A DNA stretch of 64,000 nt from JAAFJM01 sp964529175 (GTDB lineage Bacteria; Bacteroidota; Bacteroidia; UKL13-3). The stretch covers positions 138,315 through 202,314 of the forward strand of contig CAZGVO010000009.1 of NCBI GenBank assembly GCA_964529175.1, in the 5' to 3' direction. Shown here in pieces: positions 51,505-59,619 of this stretch (position 1 is the first letter of the stretch; each line of letters begins with the position of its first letter). The notes under the pieces are model-generated. The model saw nothing but the letters and a program-made list of their open reading frames with translations, searched no databases and was not told the DNA's origin. The position numbers and the translations under genes were made by a program.

Positions 51505-52623
51505 ATGAAAATAGGGTTTGATGCCAAGCGCGCTTTTAATAATTCAACAGGTTTGGGCAATTATGCACGCTTATTAATTAAATCGCTTATTCAAAATTTT
51601 CCTGAAAATAAATACTATTTGTTTACACCCAAAATTGATGAAAAGTTCAAAGACGAATTTATTGATTATAAACAAGTAGAGATAATTAAACCAGAAGGTT
51701 TTTTAAATAAAAAATTCCCCTCGGCATGGCGTAGTTTTAGTGTTGGCGATATTGTAAATAATTTAGAGTTAGATGTTTTTCATGGTTTAAGTAATGAATT
51801 ACCAACCGGCATTAATCAACAAAAAACCAAATGTGTAGTAACCATTCACGATTTGATTTTTTTACGTTACCCCAATTATTATAATAATATTGACGCCTAC
51901 ATTTATAAAAAGAAATTTAAAAATGCCTGCCAAAATGCTGATTTAGTATTGGCCACTAGCATTCAAACTGAATTGGACATTATTGATTTTTTTCAAACCG
52001 AAAAATCTAAAATAAAAGTGCTTTACCAAGCTTGTGATGATGCTTTTGCAAAAACTTATTCTGAGCAAGAAAAACAAGTAATTTCTCAAAAATACCAATT
52101 ACCAAATAAGTTTATACTTAGTGTAGGTACTATTGAAACCCGCAAAAACCAACTAACCATTTTACAAGCTTTAAACAATTTGGAAAGCAATTGGCATTTG
52201 GTATTAATTGGTAAAAAAACAAGTTATGCTGATGAAATTTTGGCTTACGCCAACACCAATCAATTAAAAGATAGACTTCAAGTTTTCGAAAATGTATCGT
52301 TTGCCGATTTGCCAATCATTTTTCAATGTGCTAGTTTATTTGCTTACATATCCGAATTTGAAGGCTTTGGAATTCCTGTTTTAGAGGCCATGCAAAGCAA
52401 AGTTTTAACAGTTACTTCTAATGTATCTTCATTGCCAGAAGTTATTGGAAATCAGGAGCAAACCATAAATCCATCAAATAGTAATGAGTTAGTTCAATTC
52501 ATTGAAACTAATTACAACAATATAGAAACCAAAACACGGTTAATTAATGAGGCTTTCCAAAGGGCTGAAATGTTTAATAAAAACCATTTAGCTCATACTT
52601 TAATGACATTCTATAAAGCATAA
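51505..52623 (+). CDS. Family 4-type glycosyltransferase
   Basis: GT-B fold retaining transferase: MKIGFDAKRAFNNSTGLGNYARLLI start, VTIHDLIFLRYPNYY, the central SVGTIETRKNQLTILQAL, and the donor-site SEFEGFGIPVLEAMQSKV. Length 372. Acceptor unknown; probably a surface glycan. ATG at 51505 used; a TTG precedes it by one codon. Confidence 0.88.
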   Translation: MKIGFDAKRAFNNSTGLGNYARLLIKSLIQNFPENKYYLFTPKIDEKFKDEFIDYKQVEIIKPEGFLNKKFPSAWRSFSVGDIVNNLELDVFHGLSNELPTGINQQKTKCVVTIHDLIFLRYPNYYNNIDAYIYKKKFKNACQNADLVLATSIQTELDIIDFFQTEKSKIKVLYQACDDAFAKTYSEQEKQVISQKYQLPNKFILSVGTIETRKNQLTILQALNNLESNWHLVLIGKKTSYADEILAYANTNQLKDRLQVFENVSFADLPIIFQCASLFAYISEFEGFGIPVLEAMQSKVLTVTSNVSSLPEVIGNQEQTINPSNSNELVQFIETNYNNIETKTRLINEAFQRAEMFNKNHLAHTLMTFYKA

Positions 52624-52642
52624 TTTGCTTATAGTTTCTTAT

Positions 52643-53653
52643 TTATAGTAATGTTAATTCTGATATTTTTTCAGTAGGTATTCCCATTGAAATAAGCAGC
52701 TGTTTCCAATCACAACAATCGCTATTACTTTCACCTAACACCCAAATTACATTGGTATTTTGAATGGCTTTTATATTTTCTTTTCCAAACTCATTGTTAT
52801 TCAGCAGGTTGTATAAGGTGTTGGGTTCCACATAAATACCATTTATTTTTATACTTGGGTTTATATCGTCTATTACCAAATAATCAGTATTTCGCCAGCC
52901 CCATAAGTTGTTTATTTTCAATTCGTTTTCACTTGGATTTGGTTCAAAAAGTAAGTTGTAAAATTTGGTAGCCGAGGTATAAAGCGCTTTTTTATGCTTA
53001 ATTGATTGCTCATTGGCAATGGCTACACTAAGGCTTGTTTTACCTGATTTGTATGCACCAAAAACCAATAAATGATTGCCCACCGAATTTTTATTTACAA
53101 ATTGGTTAATGGTATTTTTACTGTTATCATCTAAATTGGTTTTCCATTGGCTTAAGCGTAACTGAAAAGGAAATTTTGCTTCTTGCTGATACATTTTGGT
53201 GGTGTACCAATAATACGATGGATACAATACCAAAACTAATAACGCTGCATTTATTGAAATAAGAGAAGTGGTACATTTAATGGCTAATCCTGCTAAAAAA
53301 GCACCAATGGCAAAAAAACAAATATCGGTAATGGTATCAAAAATTACGTTGTATAAGTCGGGTTTAAAATTATAAACTTGATTGTTTTTAAACAAAGGGG
53401 TCATCACATTATAAACCTCAAATAAAAACCAAAACGATGTAACGCAAATGGCTATTATCATATTTAAATTTGTTGATTTTGCATATTGTTTTACAATTTG
53501 GTATACCAAAAAAGTAGGAATAAAGCCTAACGCTATATGCCCAAATTGGTTGGCTAGCCAAGCATAGGTTAAAGTTACCCCACGATAAGAATCTTTGCCA
53601 ATTAAATCAAATGTAAGTTGCTCTAAAATAAATTTAAGTTGAATTATTTTCAT
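52643..53653 (-). CDS. Membrane protein with C-terminal P-loop ATPase domain
   Basis: Four or five hydrophobic helices in residues 30-150 (including DTITDICFFAIGAFLAG), then a cytoplasmic P-loop domain: Walker A GAYKSGKTS (199-207) and Walker B YLVIDDIN (258-265). The domain resembles DnaA/DnaC-like AAA proteins in layout. No Walker-flanking family signature could be named. Length 336. Stands alone on the minus strand. Confidence 0.65.
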   Translation of the reverse strand: MKIIQLKFILEQLTFDLIGKDSYRGVTLTYAWLANQFGHIALGFIPTFLVYQIVKQYAKSTNLNMIIAICVTSFWFLFEVYNVMTPLFKNNQVYNFKPDLYNVIFDTITDICFFAIGAFLAGLAIKCTTSLISINAALLVLVLYPSYYWYTTKMYQQEAKFPFQLRLSQWKTNLDDNSKNTINQFVNKNSVGNHLLVFGAYKSGKTSLSVAIANEQSIKHKKALYTSATKFYNLLFEPNPSENELKINNLWGWRNTDYLVIDDINPSIKINGIYVEPNTLYNLLNNNEFGKENIKAIQNTNVIWVLGESNSDCCDWKQLLISMGIPTEKISELTLL

Positions 53654-53785
53654 GATAAATAGTTGGTTTAGCTAAGTGCAAAATAATACAAATTATAAAC
53701 AAAATAGAAAACCACTTACATTATTATTTAAATAAATATGTAATTTTTTGTGTTTTACTTAGCTTAAGTTCAGAGTTTACGGCAT

Positions 53786-53827
53786 AAAAAAACACCTTGT
53801 TTAGAAATTTAAACAAGGTGTTTTTTT
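53786..53827 (-). terminator. Terminator after the cytochrome c peroxidase gene
   Basis: AACACCTTGTTTA pairs perfectly with TAAACAAGGTGTT around GAAATT. A-runs and T-runs on both sides allow use in either direction. Confidence 0.88.
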
Positions 53828-53841
53828 ATGAATTGATTTAT

Positions 53842-55023
53842 TTAGTTAGCTGATACTTTAAAAGGACTGCTAAATTTAGCATCATTAACCATTTCGTAAT
53901 CGGTAAGGGTTTTTAAGAAAGCTATAATTGCTTGTTTATCTTCTTCGCTATAATTAAAATGTTTTGGGCTTGATTCTCCATTAGCGCTAAATGTTTTAAG
54001 CTCCCAATCTAAATCTTTGTGGTATTGAATACCATCGCTGTAATGATTCAACACATCATGCAAAGTGGCAAAACGTCCATCGTGCATGTAAGGAGCTGTA
54101 AGCGCTATATTACGTAAACTTGGAATTTTAAAAGCACCAACTTGCGAATTATTTGGTTCACCATTCATGGTAGTAAAGTCAATTCCTGGGTCGGTATAGT
54201 TTAAATCTAAACCAATATTAGCCCAATTGCTCCAACCACGTTGAAAATTATTGCTAGGGTTATGGCAATTGGCACATCCATCGTTTAAAAACAATGCTTT
54301 TCCTTTATTTTCTAAGGCAGTAAAATTGGGGAAATTGCTTGAAAAAATACCCCAAGAACCGTTTATTGGCTCAGTAACCATGGCTAAGCCTTTATCAAAT
54401 TTGCTGTTATTAGAAGTAATTGACGATAAAAACAAAGTTAATGCATCAGCTACAGTTTCAGTAGTTGGGCCTTGGCCATATACCGAAGTAAAAAGGTTGT
54501 TATAATGCTCAAATTGTCCTAATTTTTTCACAATGCTATTAATATTAGTAAAGCCCATTTCTATATGGTTTGATATGGGTTTTAAAACCATTGATTTAAG
54601 CGAAGATTCTCTTAAATCCCAAAAGAAACCACTCGATTTTCCAAATCTAGTATCAATGCCCATGTCATCTGATTGCAAGTTGCAAAAAGCCATGCTATTA
54701 CGAGATGTATTTTCAAAAGCAAACCCAGTTGAAAACTGTTTACCATCAGCAAAACCATTTTGTTGAAAATGGCAACTAGCACATGCTATTGTATTATTTG
54801 CCGAAAGGTTTTTATCGTAAAATAAAACCCTGCCAATAGTTGCTTTTTTGTTTTTATCATCGTTTTGCCCATTAGCGTCATTGTAATATTTTAACAAAGT
54901 GCTAGGCAATTCCAGCTTTTCTTCTTTTAGTCCAGTTTGCTCAGTTGTATTTTTTTTGCAGGCATTGGTTAATAAAAAACCTGCTGCTAAAAGTGATAAA
55001 ACTACATAAATTCTTTTTTTCAT
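53842..55023 (-). CDS. Di-heme cytochrome c peroxidase (MauG/CcpA family) lipoprotein
   Basis: Lipobox TNAC (C22). Two heme-c sites: C81-x2-C84-H85 (CASCH) and C250-x2-C253-H254 (CANCH). Family marks are RVLFYDKNLSANNTIACASCH, the segment around FWDLRESSLKSMVLKPI with His ligands, and the C-terminal APYMHDGRFATLHDVLNHY. Length 393. Probably periplasm-facing and reduces peroxide or oxidises a periplasmic substrate. Next to a barrel gene on the same strand. Confidence 0.9.
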   Translation of the reverse strand: MKKRIYVVLSLLAAGFLLTNACKKNTTEQTGLKEEKLELPSTLLKYYNDANGQNDDKNKKATIGRVLFYDKNLSANNTIACASCHFQQNGFADGKQFSTGFAFENTSRNSMAFCNLQSDDMGIDTRFGKSSGFFWDLRESSLKSMVLKPISNHIEMGFTNINSIVKKLGQFEHYNNLFTSVYGQGPTTETVADALTLFLSSITSNNSKFDKGLAMVTEPINGSWGIFSSNFPNFTALENKGKALFLNDGCANCHNPSNNFQRGWSNWANIGLDLNYTDPGIDFTTMNGEPNNSQVGAFKIPSLRNIALTAPYMHDGRFATLHDVLNHYSDGIQYHKDLDWELKTFSANGESSPKHFNYSEEDKQAIIAFLKTLTDYEMVNDAKFSSPFKVSAN

Positions 55024-55044
55024 AATTGTATGTTTTTTAGTGAA

Positions 55045-55731
55045 TTAAAAGATGATATTGAAATTAATTAAGTTAGGTAAAACTAACCGAGTATTTTTTG
55101 ATTTGCTAAACGATGGATCTTGTTGATTATTTTGATTGCTACTGCTATTAGTAGTTTTTGAAAAACTATCAGAATAATAATAACTAGCCTCGGTAGATAA
55201 AGTAATGTATTTGTTTAAGTTAAACTGAATACCTAACACAAAACCTCCACCATCCATAACAGTATTAACATTAGTGGTTGATTTTACAGGGTTTTGAGTT
55301 TGTAAAAAAGTACTTTTATTAATATTTGAACCACTTTGCGATATATAATCAAAACCAACATAAGTTACCCAACGTTTATTCAATTGTTTTTGATATTCAA
55401 TGCCTACTCTTCCGTCAAAGGTTTCATTAGTAGTCGCATTTTCAAACGATGAAGTATTATTTTCTGTTTCAGTGCTTGTGTAGCCCATTCCTAATCGCAA
55501 TCCTATTAATGCATCAGTGGCTCCTAATCTATATAAAACCTTTCCATTACAAGCATAAGGTGTTGTTACCAAGTTATTATTGGTACCACTAAAATTTATA
55601 AATTGTTTAACAAAACTAGCAACATTAATACCTGCTTGGAACTGAATAGGTTTTGGACTATCACTATTGTTTTGTGCCAGTAAAAAGTTAGAAGCTATTA
55701 TTAAACAAATAAAAGTGGTTATTTTTTTCAT
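55045..55731 (-). CDS. Outer-membrane beta-barrel-like protein
   Basis: Signal peptide MKKITTFICLIIASNFLLAQ. Mature part with strands such as FQAGINVASFV, YRLGATDALIGLRLGMGYTS, WVTYVGFDYISQSG, GGGFVLGIQFNLNKYITLSTEASYYY, and a Ser/Asn-rich loop near 190-215. Length 228. Upstream of the di-heme peroxidase by 21 bases, so co-transcription is likely. Confidence 0.75.
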   Translation of the reverse strand: MKKITTFICLIIASNFLLAQNNSDSPKPIQFQAGINVASFVKQFINFSGTNNNLVTTPYACNGKVLYRLGATDALIGLRLGMGYTSTETENNTSSFENATTNETFDGRVGIEYQKQLNKRWVTYVGFDYISQSGSNINKSTFLQTQNPVKSTTNVNTVMDGGGFVLGIQFNLNKYITLSTEASYYYSDSFSKTTNSSSNQNNQQDPSFSKSKNTRLVLPNLINFNIIF

Positions 55732-55833
55732 ATTGTAATTAAATGGTCAAACAATTTTAGTTAAAAATAAAATTAATTGCAAACTTCAATTGTTAAATTT
55801 TACTTAACTGCGCATATTTTGTAATTATTTAAA

Positions 55834-56613
55834 CTATTGGTATTCAAATTCAATGCCCTTTAGCATATGTGCCAGTATAGGTTCACACTTTTCTTTACAG
55901 CAGGCATAATAGTGCTTGTGTTTCCAATAATTTGATTTTGGTGATTGTCCCCACCAAAACTCAGCTACGGCCAAGGGTTTTAAGCTATGTTTAAAAGCAT
56001 ATTGCAATAACTTAGGTGTAGCACATTCGCCAGCACCGGCAGGAGGATATTTATAATTGGCATCATCATAAATTTGATGTGCGTTTTTACTTTCATTTAA
56101 GTAATTGATAAACAGATAGTTATTAAATAGCTGGTTTTGAAGGTTTTGTGAGTGGTTCTTGCGTTTTATTTTAAGTAAATCAATGGCTTGTTTATTTACT
56201 AGCAAGGCTTCATTTTCCAAAACGTTTATTTTATTAATAATCACAGCCAATTGCTCCATGCCTTGGTTTAAAAAACTGTTTTTGGTTAAGCTATCAAAAA
56301 CTGGAGGCACAAAATATGGGTGGTTATTGCTGTTGGCTAATTTGCCCGAAAAAGCTGCTAAAAAGCCAATTTGGTTTTGCTCATTTTTTACTACCAAAAC
56401 ACCAAACATTTTACCAATAATATTTTCAGTGTTATTTGGGTTTAGCCCAAAATTATGTTCCCAATCGGTTTGATGCATTAAATAGTTTTGTAATTGTTCA
56501 GCAGCTAATAAACACAGTGTATGAGGCTTGTTTTGCTGCAATAAAATAAACTTGTTAGGAATATCTATTGCAGCAATATTTTTTTCAAATGGAATAAAAA
56601 ATGAGTTTTTCAA
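55834..56613 (-). CDS. Stand-alone N-terminal domain of long RluA-type pseudouridine synthases
   Basis: 259 residues. The last 90 residues match the accessory region that precedes the catalytic domain in long RluA-family enzymes: YKYPPAGAGECATPKLLQYA, PLAVAEFWWGQSP and HKHYYACCKEKCEPILAHML. The protein ends ten residues later, so the pseudouridine synthase domain with its RLDxxTSG-type catalytic Asp is absent, and no such gene follows. Either a truncated gene or a protein that works alone. The CC and KEKC cysteines could bind metal. Confidence 0.75.
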   Translation of the reverse strand: MKNSFFIPFEKNIAAIDIPNKFILLQQNKPHTLCLLAAEQLQNYLMHQTDWEHNFGLNPNNTENIIGKMFGVLVVKNEQNQIGFLAAFSGKLANSNNHPYFVPPVFDSLTKNSFLNQGMEQLAVIINKINVLENEALLVNKQAIDLLKIKRKNHSQNLQNQLFNNYLFINYLNESKNAHQIYDDANYKYPPAGAGECATPKLLQYAFKHSLKPLAVAEFWWGQSPKSNYWKHKHYYACCKEKCEPILAHMLKGIEFEYQ

Positions 56614-56643
56614 ATAAAGAAATAGGGTGGAGGTGGGCTAAAA

Positions 56644-57693
56644 TTAAGCTTTTATAGCCCAACGAAACTTGGTAGAACGTGCACGTGGATTGCTAAAAAT
56701 TTCTTCTGCCGAAGGACGAATGGGGTCAGGCGCAATTTGACTATAAATACCTTGTCGGTAAAAAGTTTGAAATGCTTTTTTTACACGTCTGTCTTCGCCA
56801 GAATGAAATGAAAGAATAGCCACTTTTCCTCCTGAAGCTAATGCATCGGGTAGTTTTTCTAAGAATTTATCTAATACACCAAACTCATCGTTCACCTCAA
56901 TGCGCAAGGCTTGGAAACAGCGCTGACAAGCTTTTTTTGTTTTTTCAACTCTATCGTTTTTAGGCAAAAACTCCAAAGTTTCTTTTATAATATCTTTAAA
57001 CTGAGCAGTGGTTTCTATGTGCCTGCCTTTTTTCAAATTATTAATAATGGCTTCAGCTATTAAATCGGCATAAGGCTCGTCAGCATTGGCCATTAGTATT
57101 TCTTCTAGTTCGTATTGGTCTAAGGTTTTTAAAAGTTCGGAGGCAGGTTTACCACTTTTTGGGTTTAAACGCAAATCGAGCGGACCTTCCACTTTAAGCG
57201 AAAAGCCTCTATCAGGATTATCAATTTGCATAGACGAAACACCCAAATCGGCTAACACAAAGTTAAGTGGACCAGCTTCCATGGCTATTAAATCAATATT
57301 CGAAAAATTCATTTTACGAACTTGTAAATCAGTTTCGCCAAAACCAAACGAAGCCAATCTTTCTTTGGTTCGAGGCAACTCAAATGGATCAACATCGGTA
57401 GCATAAAGCATACCTTGGTGATTGAGTTTTTTTAAAATTTCTAAACTATGTCCACCATAACCAAGCGTAGCATCCATGCCTATTTGGCCTGGAGTTATGT
57501 TTAAAAAATCCATAATTTCGGTTACACAAATGGAGCGATGCGTGCCTGCGGGAGTATTACCTTTTAAAATTACCTTTTGTATATCATCAGCATATTTTTC
57601 GGGCTGAAGTTCTTTGTATTTTTCTTTAAACGATTTTGGGTAAGTACCTTTATACCTAACCCTGCGTTGCGGTTTCGATTCCTCGTTTTCCAT
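56644..57693 (-). CDS. rsmH: 16S rRNA (cytosine1402-N4)-methyltransferase RsmH-like
   Basis: MraW/RsmH fold: HRSICVTEIMDFL near residue 56, SAM motif DATLGYGGHSLEIL near 78-91, ATDVDPFELPRTKERL, LADLGVSSMQIDNPDRGFS, and C-terminal ILSFHSGEDRRVKKAF. It has an N-terminal basic extension of about 50 residues compared with E. coli RsmH. No division or mraZ genes are beside it, so it is outside the dcw cluster and could be a second paralog. Length 349. Confidence 0.88.
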   Translation of the reverse strand: MENEESKPQRRVRYKGTYPKSFKEKYKELQPEKYADDIQKVILKGNTPAGTHRSICVTEIMDFLNITPGQIGMDATLGYGGHSLEILKKLNHQGMLYATDVDPFELPRTKERLASFGFGETDLQVRKMNFSNIDLIAMEAGPLNFVLADLGVSSMQIDNPDRGFSLKVEGPLDLRLNPKSGKPASELLKTLDQYELEEILMANADEPYADLIAEAIINNLKKGRHIETTAQFKDIIKETLEFLPKNDRVEKTKKACQRCFQALRIEVNDEFGVLDKFLEKLPDALASGGKVAILSFHSGEDRRVKKAFQTFYRQGIYSQIAPDPIRPSAEEIFSNPRARSTKFRWAIKA

Positions 57694-57815
57694 GCGGTAA
57701 AACTAACAAATTATGGTTTATTACCCTAACACAAGTTTTTTATACATTTTTAAATAACTAAAAACTCAAAAATGCTTTTTGTTAATAAAAATGCTTTATT
57801 TGAAATGTAAATTTG

Positions 57816-57846
57816 ATGTTGGTGATGCTTCGCTAAACACCAACAT
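57816..57846 (+). promoter_or_regulatory. Hairpin directly upstream of a lipoprotein start
   Basis: ATGTTGGTG pairs perfectly with CACCAACAT around ATGCTTCGCTAAA, ending 9 bases before the next ATG. No T-run follows. It could affect translation, or be a small dispersed palindrome. Confidence 0.35.
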
Positions 57847-57855
57847 AGGCAAAAT

Positions 57856-58293
57856 ATGAAAAAAATAACTTTTATTTTACTTGCTTTAACAGCAATCGTA
57901 AGTTGTTCAACTAGAAAAAATAGTTTCATTCCTGAAAAGGAAACATTGATATTTAAAGAGATAAAAGCAAATGACTCATTATTGGATATTGGGGGCCCGA
58001 ATGATTATAAATTAATAATCTTATTTAACAAAAATAAAGTTCGATATATAATTGGAAAGAATAGTGACTGTTCTTCTTTAAATGGTAAAATTGATTTAAA
58101 GTCTAATTTGAAATTTAAAGATGACAGTGTCTTCTTCTATCTAAAACACAAATTTAATAACGGCAGTATAATAAATTATAAATTTGACTGTAAAATTAGA
58201 AATGATAGTTTAATTGCTAATCGTTATATAAAAGATGATTATTTAAATACTTACACATTTATAGAAACACTAGTTCTTAAAAAGTGTAATTAA
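57856..58293 (+). CDS. Hypothetical lipoprotein
   Basis: Lipobox IVSC (C17). Mature part of about 128 residues, Lys/Asn/Asp-rich with short strands (YKLIILFNKNKVRYIIG, SVFFYLKHKF, YTFIETLVLKKC). It resembles META/lipocalin-size proteins but no family is recognised. Base composition is more A/T-rich than the neighbours. Confidence 0.65.
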   Translation: MKKITFILLALTAIVSCSTRKNSFIPEKETLIFKEIKANDSLLDIGGPNDYKLIILFNKNKVRYIIGKNSDCSSLNGKIDLKSNLKFKDDSVFFYLKHKFNNGSIINYKFDCKIRNDSLIANRYIKDDYLNTYTFIETLVLKKCN

Positions 58294-58527
58294 ACATTCA
58301 ATAAGACAAATCTGATTCAAGTCTAAGAAGCGTATTCTAATCAATAAATAAAATCTTAACTAAAACACTTTAGTTTAAACAGCCTATTATTTTAGTAAAC
58401 AACTAAGGCTTAACACTTTAAACTTATATCCTTTTGTTTTTAAGAAACTGGGGGAATTAATCCTTTTTTCCGTTTGGATGAACCTTACAAACAATGCCCT
58501 TTGTATACGCAAAGGATGCATTTTTAT

Positions 58528-58572
58528 TTTGCGGTACACCTTTACAAGCTTTGCTTGTAGGCGTTCCGCAAA
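58528..58572. repeat. Long imperfect hairpin upstream of the tmRNA terminator
   Basis: Outer arms TTTGCGG and CCGCAAA and inner arms TACAAGC and GCTTGTA form a two-part stem around TTT, with unequal middle bulges. GC-richer than its surroundings, so probably a dispersed palindromic element. The remaining bases from 58294 to 58527 show no gene. Confidence 0.6.
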
Positions 58573-58573
58573 C

Positions 58574-58604
58574 AAAAATGCCCCAACCGTTAAGGTTGGG
58601 GCAT
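58574..58604 (-). terminator. Terminator of the tmRNA gene
   Basis: On the minus strand GCCCCAACC pairs with GGTTGGGGC around a short loop and is followed by ATTTTTG, eight bases after the tmRNA 3' end. Confidence 0.88.
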
Positions 58605-58611
58605 TGGTTTG

Positions 58612-58980
58612 TGGAGCTGGAGGGATTCGAACCCTCGTCCGGAAATGGAATTGCTATGCCTTCTACATGCTTATAGAAACATTAGTTTTCGAACTAAGTT
58701 GGTTGTTCCTCATACCGGCTTAATTTATAGTTTATTATGTACTTTAAGCAGCCATAAACATACTGCTCAAAGGTTTGGTTTAAATGATGCCTCTGATGTA
58801 AAACGAAACAAAACTTAACATTTTACGAGACAATGGCAATTGCTTAATCCCAGATTAAGCAGCCATGGCAAAGTTAGACTCGCCAGATAAAATTTTGAGA
58901 CTTGATATTTACGAGCTAAATTCTCCACGCTCGGCATGCTAACATAACCCTTGCTCACCCCGTCAAAACCGGTCAACCCC
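58612..58980 (-). ncRNA. ssrA: Transfer-messenger RNA
   Basis: Rescues stalled ribosomes. The 5' GGGGTTG pairs with 3' CAGCTCC to form the acceptor stem, and the T arm reads GGGTTCGAATCCC. The start GGGGTTGACCGGTTTTGACG and the 369-base length are typical. The tag frame at 58855-58884 encodes GESNFAMAA and then TAA, matching the GE-x-N-x-A-x-AA style of Bacteroidota tags. CCA is not encoded (genomic sequence after the discriminator A is CAA). Confidence 0.96.
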
Positions 58981-59060
58981 ATTTATTTTAGTTCTTAGTT
59001 CAGAGTACTTAGTTCATAGTTATAACTTAGTACTTCGAACTAAAAACTTAGTACTTTTTA
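58981..59060. repeat. AGTTC/AGTAC short-period tract
   Basis: Degenerate units such as CTTAGTTCAGAGTA, CTTAGTTCATAGTT and AACTTAGTACTT alternate in both orientations between tmRNA and the biotin carrier gene. Similar in style to the GAATTATGAAT tracts. No gene. Confidence 0.6.
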
Positions 59061-59558
59061 CTATTCAAACTCAATCATTTTTTGGTTTTTGTCAACCACA
59101 TTTTTTTCTTCAATGTGAATTTTTTTAACCATTCCATCGGCACTGGCTTTAATAATATTTTCCATTTTCATGGCTTCTAATACCAATAATCCATCGCCTT
59201 TTTTTACTGCTTGTCCTTCGGTTACCAATACTTTTAAAACCAAGCCTGGCATGGGTGCTTTTAATAAATTAACTTTATTACCCATTAATTTATCCATACC
59301 CAATTGCTTTAGCAATTCATCGTATTTGTCTTTTATTTCAATGGTTTGCTTTTGTCCATTAACCAATATGGTTTGGTTCTTGGCATTTTCATCTTTGTTT
59401 AAAAGTTCAATATTGAATGAGTTATGGTTAATCAAAACATGAAATTTATTTCTGTCTAATTTAACCACATCAGCATTTACAGGCTTGCCGTTAAGCAATA
59501 CAGTTCCAGCTTTTTTATCAAACAAATATTCTTGTTGGTTTAAGGTAATGCGCAACAT
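59061..59558 (-). CDS. Biotin carboxyl carrier protein (acyl-CoA carboxylase type)
   Basis: C-terminal biotinyl domain (about 92-165) with the biotinylated lysine in EAMKMEN and the preceding APMPGLVLKVLV. The N-terminal 90 residues form a beta-rich domain found in the free carrier proteins of propionyl/acyl-CoA carboxylases in Bacteroidota. Length 165. The likely carboxyltransferase partner is the beta subunit at 26.7-28.2 kb; a biotin carboxylase gene is not in the window. Confidence 0.92.
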   Translation of the reverse strand: MLRITLNQQEYLFDKKAGTVLLNGKPVNADVVKLDRNKFHVLINHNSFNIELLNKDENAKNQTILVNGQKQTIEIKDKYDELLKQLGMDKLMGNKVNLLKAPMPGLVLKVLVTEGQAVKKGDGLLVLEAMKMENIIKASADGMVKKIHIEEKNVVDKNQKMIEFE

Positions 59559-59619
59559 AAATTTTATAAGCTTTTAAATATTTTTTTGCTATTTAATTCA
59601 TAACCTTATTATTGTAACA

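Noticed and set aside
58387..58818. Several small open frames over and beside tmRNA
   Set aside because: They read through the antisense of ssrA and its terminator hairpins. The RNA gene explains the sequence.
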